Shown: one piece after another, positions 5,936 to 7,941 of the stretch
Numbering within the stretch: the first letter of the stretch is position 1
Layout: every line of letters begins with the position of its first letter
Assembly: GCA_020844525.1 (NCBI GenBank)
Contig: JAJGAH010000101.1
Span: forward strand, 1 to 7,941
DNA length: 7,941 nt
Source: Eubacterium sp.
GTDB taxonomy: Bacteria > Bacillota > Clostridia > Lachnospirales > Lachnospiraceae
Direction of reading: 5' to 3'
Position numbers and translations under genes: made by a program
Notes under the pieces: model-generated
Told to the model about the DNA's origin: nothing
What the model saw: only the letters and a program-made list of their open reading frames with translations
The model's database searches: none

Positions 5936-6259
5936 ATGGAAATAGGATCAATCAATCCGGGCCTCAAGGCATTACAGAAAGCCTGTGGGGACAAGTACGA
6001 GATCAAGCCGATTGATCTTGAATGGTGCCTGTACCGGGATTTCGGGAATGGCTACAACGTTGAGATCAGCGGCATGAACACAACAAGGAAGAACAAGAAA
6101 GCCACGATCTACCTCTGGTATGGATCAGAGAAGCCCGACTGTCGAATCGTCCGGACTTTCCACGATGTGACCAGAAAGGAAATTCCGAAGCTGGTAGATC
6201 AGCTGGCTGAATACACGAACCGGCTTGCGACGGATGAAGGAAAGGAGGAAACAAAATGA
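5936..6259 (+). CDS. Hypothetical protein, first gene of the post-origin operon
   Basis: A 107-residue soluble protein that I do not recognise. It looks like a small alpha/beta domain: an N-terminal helix (LKALQKACGDKY), strands around NVEISG and KATIYLWYG, and a C-terminal helix (EIPKLVDQLAEYTNRL) with a charged tail. There is no signal peptide, membrane segment or known metal motif. AAGGAGG (5921..5927) lies 8 nt before the ATG. Its end overlaps the next gene by 4 nt (ATGA), so the two are translationally coupled. Its place just after the origin suggests an accessory replication, host-takeover or packaging role, which is only a guess. Confidence 0.8.
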   Translation: MEIGSINPGLKALQKACGDKYEIKPIDLEWCLYRDFGNGYNVEISGMNTTRKNKKATIYLWYGSEKPDCRIVRTFHDVTRKEIPKLVDQLAEYTNRLATDEGKEETK

Positions 6260-6504
6260 GGTTCCATATTTTTTACGGAGACGATATGCCACTTTCCAAT
6301 AAGGACAGGCATGACTTTGACCGGGGAAGGTACAACTGTGAGCGCCTGCTTCGCGGCCGCAATGGCCTGCCGGTTGTGATCTCCAAATGCAAGGAGGATG
6401 ACGGCTTCCCCAGATGGAAGATGGAGTACGGTTATTCCTGCATCTTCTTCAAGACCCTAGATGAAGCACTTGCCTTCTGTAAGGGCAGATTCGAGGTGGT
6501 CTGA
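6256..6504 (+). CDS. Hypothetical protein, 82 residues
   Basis: A small soluble protein of unknown family. It starts MRFHIFYGDDM, contains a basic RGRYNCERLLRGRNGLP segment, and ends with a probable helix (LDEALAFCKGRF). Three cysteines are scattered and do not form a zinc motif. The ATG overlaps the preceding stop codon by ATGA and has an AAAGGAGG site inside the upstream gene, supporting a genuine coupled start. The stop overlaps the next ATG by one base (TGATG). It belongs to the tight run of small genes ahead of the capsid gene. Confidence 0.78.
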   Translation: MRFHIFYGDDMPLSNKDRHDFDRGRYNCERLLRGRNGLPVVISKCKEDDGFPRWKMEYGYSCIFFKTLDEALAFCKGRFEVV

Positions 6505-6791
6505 TGTTTGACGGACCAAGATACCATCCCCTCATCGTCTGTGACACCGAGGGGAAGGAGGCGGCACCGATGTTCTTTACCAATAAGGAATCAGGCGTCG
6601 CAGAGACCGGCAGTTATCTGGAGGAAGCTATCCCCGGATACTACCACCTGAAATACGGCAACAGAAAATCTGCTATTAGCAGCAACACATCCATTCACTG
6701 TCCCAGCTGCGGAAGGCCTATGAAACGGATTACCGCAAACCGGGACGCACACAAAGGCACCGTGCTTTTCACCTGCACGGCCTGCAGATGA
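6504..6791 (+). CDS. Zinc-ribbon protein, 95 residues (first of a related pair)
   Basis: A small protein whose last 30 residues form a probable zinc ribbon, CPSC (Cys66, Cys69) and CTAC (Cys91, Cys94), with 21 residues between the pairs. The N-terminal 60 residues are not recognised. The chain ends one residue after the last cysteine. The C-terminal pattern, CPxCG..K.I...R..H....L..C..C, also occurs in the next gene, so the two are probably paralogues. The start ATG overlaps the upstream stop codon (TGATG), with a GAGGTGG site. Zinc ribbons in phage elements may bind nucleic acid or host proteins; the role is unknown. Confidence 0.78.
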   Translation: MFDGPRYHPLIVCDTEGKEAAPMFFTNKESGVAETGSYLEEAIPGYYHLKYGNRKSAISSNTSIHCPSCGRPMKRITANRDAHKGTVLFTCTACR

Positions 6792-6811
6792 ACCAAAGGA
6801 GGGTTCGAATT

Positions 6812-7138
6812 ATGTCTAGAATTTATGATCTGGTTCACAACAAGAACGACCGCAGCATGCTCAATGCAGCACCGACTTATATTTCCGAGAGTGGTGCACA
6901 GGAACGGCTCAGCCTGTATCTTTCGGAAGATCTGGTAGAGGATGATAGGTCCCAGAAGTATCTCAGCCGCTACCGCCTTCATGCTATGCAGCCTCACAAC
7001 ATCGAAATGGCTCTGGCCTACGATATCTACTGCCCGAAGTGCGGACACAGATTAAAGCAGATCGGCAGATGCAGAAATTCTCATGAGCTCGGGCTGTATG
7101 CCTGCCCGGAATGCGACAGAAGAAAGAGAGGTAAGTGA
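6812..7138 (+). CDS. Zinc-ribbon protein, 108 residues (second of a related pair)
   Basis: A small protein with a C-terminal zinc ribbon, CPKCG (Cys74, Cys77) and CPEC (Cys98, Cys101), 20 residues apart, followed by a basic tail RRKRGK. The N-terminal 70 residues are not recognised. The frame is open from an ATG at 6788 overlapping the previous stop codon. The ATG at 6812 is preferred because AAAGGAGGG (6795..6803) lies 8 nt before it, and the upstream ATG would translate that site. The ribbon matches the preceding protein's in spacing and in K, I, R and H positions. The stop codon is 2 nt from the capsid gene's ATG, tying it to the capsid transcript. Confidence 0.8.
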   Translation: MSRIYDLVHNKNDRSMLNAAPTYISESGAQERLSLYLSEDLVEDDRSQKYLSRYRLHAMQPHNIEMALAYDIYCPKCGHRLKQIGRCRNSHELGLYACPECDRRKRGK

Positions 7139-7140
7139 TT

Positions 7141-7941
7141 ATGGAAAACTACAAGATTACAGATTTACGCTCTCCGGAGTACGACAAGACTTTCTGGAAC
7201 TCCCTCCGGGGTAACAGGGAACTGGAGGCCCTTCTCAATGTGGGAAGAGACACCGAGACAGGCACATTTGAACTGCCGCCGACTGATCTTACCAAGTTCA
7301 GTAAGGAATTGTCCAAGAAGAGCCTGCCGAGGCAGATCGCCAGTGTGATTCCTGCCTACGGCACCGACTACACCATCTACCAGAAAGACACGGAAGACCT
7401 CGGCACATGGGTGGCGCCCGGAGAGACCATTCCGATCTATGACGGTGCAAATGACTTTACGAAGAATCCTGTGGGTTCTTTCAAACTGGTCTCCTTTGTA
7501 AAGTTCGATGAGGATTTTGTCAGGGATGCCACCTTCCCCTTCAACGACTACCTGATTGGGCGCTTTGCCAAGGTGGTCGGAAGGACCGAGGAGCAGGCCT
7601 TTATCGCTGGGACAGGGGCCAAGATGCCGACCGGCATCACTCACCCGGAGAAAGGGGCAGAGGTCGCGGTTACCAGCAAGGCACTTTCCTATGACGATGT
7701 TCTCACTCTGTTCTTCTCCCTCGATCCGGAGTACCGAGCAAATGCCCGCTTCATTATGAATGACAAGACAGCACTCAAGCTCCGCACCTTAAAGGATGGA
7801 AATGGAAACTATCTGTGGAGAAGCACAGATGACACCATCCTCGGCAAGCCGGTCACGATCTCCAATTTCATGCCTGACGCAGAAGCTGGGAATATTCCTG
7901 TGGTCTTCGGTGATATGTCTTACTACTGGTTGATCTGCCGC
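7141..7941 (+). CDS. HK97-fold major capsid protein (partial, 3' end missing)
   Basis: Phage major capsid protein of the HK97 family (Phage_capsid); the first 267 residues are in the window and the frame is open at the edge. Family landmarks: GRDTETGTFELPP (35-47), matching the start of mature HK97 capsid chains; an E-loop region (about 65-115) ending FKLVSFVKFDEDFVRDA; the long spine helix NDYLIGRFAKVVGRTEEQAF (135-154) followed by IAGTGAKMPTGI (155-166); then P- and A-domain segments such as FIMNDKTALKLRTLKDGNG (204-222). Only about 34 residues precede the mature-like start, so the delta scaffold domain is absent. AGAGG lies 9 nt before the ATG. Neither protease nor portal gene lies upstream, unlike the usual portal-protease-capsid order. 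The protein should build the shell of a phage or satellite capsid. Confidence 0.92.
   Translation, partial: MENYKITDLRSPEYDKTFWNSLRGNRELEALLNVGRDTETGTFELPPTDLTKFSKELSKKSLPRQIASVIPAYGTDYTIYQKDTEDLGTWVAPGETIPIYDGANDFTKNPVGSFKLVSFVKFDEDFVRDATFPFNDYLIGRFAKVVGRTEEQAFIAGTGAKMPTGITHPEKGAEVAVTSKALSYDDVLTLFFSLDPEYRANARFIMNDKTALKLRTLKDGNGNYLWRSTDDTILGKPVTISNFMPDAEAGNIPVVFGDMSYYWLICR

Noticed and set aside
6801..6812. GGTTCGAAT, resembling a tRNA T-loop
   Set aside because: It is the sequence between a strong Shine-Dalgarno and a start codon; no cloverleaf arms surround it.
7165..7644. 159-codon minus-strand frame opposite the capsid gene
   Set aside because: It is antisense to a well-matched capsid coding frame and has no family resemblance.

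Overview
The window reads as chromosomal DNA from a mid-GC Firmicute, most likely of class Clostridia (Lachnospiraceae-like). This rests on strong AAGGAGG-type ribosome binding sites, TTG and GTG starts backed by those sites, sigma-A-type promoters with 16-17 bp spacers, and a phage-type gene set familiar from that group. I ran no database search, so the taxonomy is inference.

Left part (1-1967): a 20-codon tail of an unidentified plus-strand gene, then a leftward class B (cobalamin-binding) radical SAM enzyme of 480 residues (210..1652). It has its own promoter and a probable TTG start. The 315 bp upstream of it contain a possible operator and a long GC-rich imperfect hairpin (1915..1962). 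This part looks like host chromosome or cargo next to the element that follows.

Right part (1968-7941): the left arm of a phage or phage-satellite-like element. A leftward XRE/CI-type repressor (1968..2603) and a rightward lytic-type operon are separated by a compact switch. The switch has two divergent promoters, each with one 19-bp operator in its spacer and a second at its start site, four operators in all. The rightward transcript carries a long leader, a 63-residue basic protein and an intrinsic terminator whose stem contains that protein's stop codon. Next come an AlpA/excisionase-type protein of 58 residues, a 758-residue primase-SF3 helicase, and a 290-bp set of RTCACC iterons flanking an AT-richer core, which is very probably the element's replication origin. 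Four small proteins follow, the last two being related zinc ribbons, and then an HK97-fold major capsid protein that runs off the window end.

Taken together: repression and excision control, self-primed replication from a cis origin just after the replication gene, then a coat protein. The layout resembles SaPI/PICI satellites, with the capsid gene recalling capsid-forming PICIs, but a small temperate phage cannot be excluded. No integrase, terminase, portal or protease is visible. The most notable points are the mirrored operator array, the terminator placed on a stop codon with no room for a promoter after it, the SaPI-like origin, and a capsid protein that begins almost at its mature N-arm without the usual ~100-residue delta (scaffold) domain.
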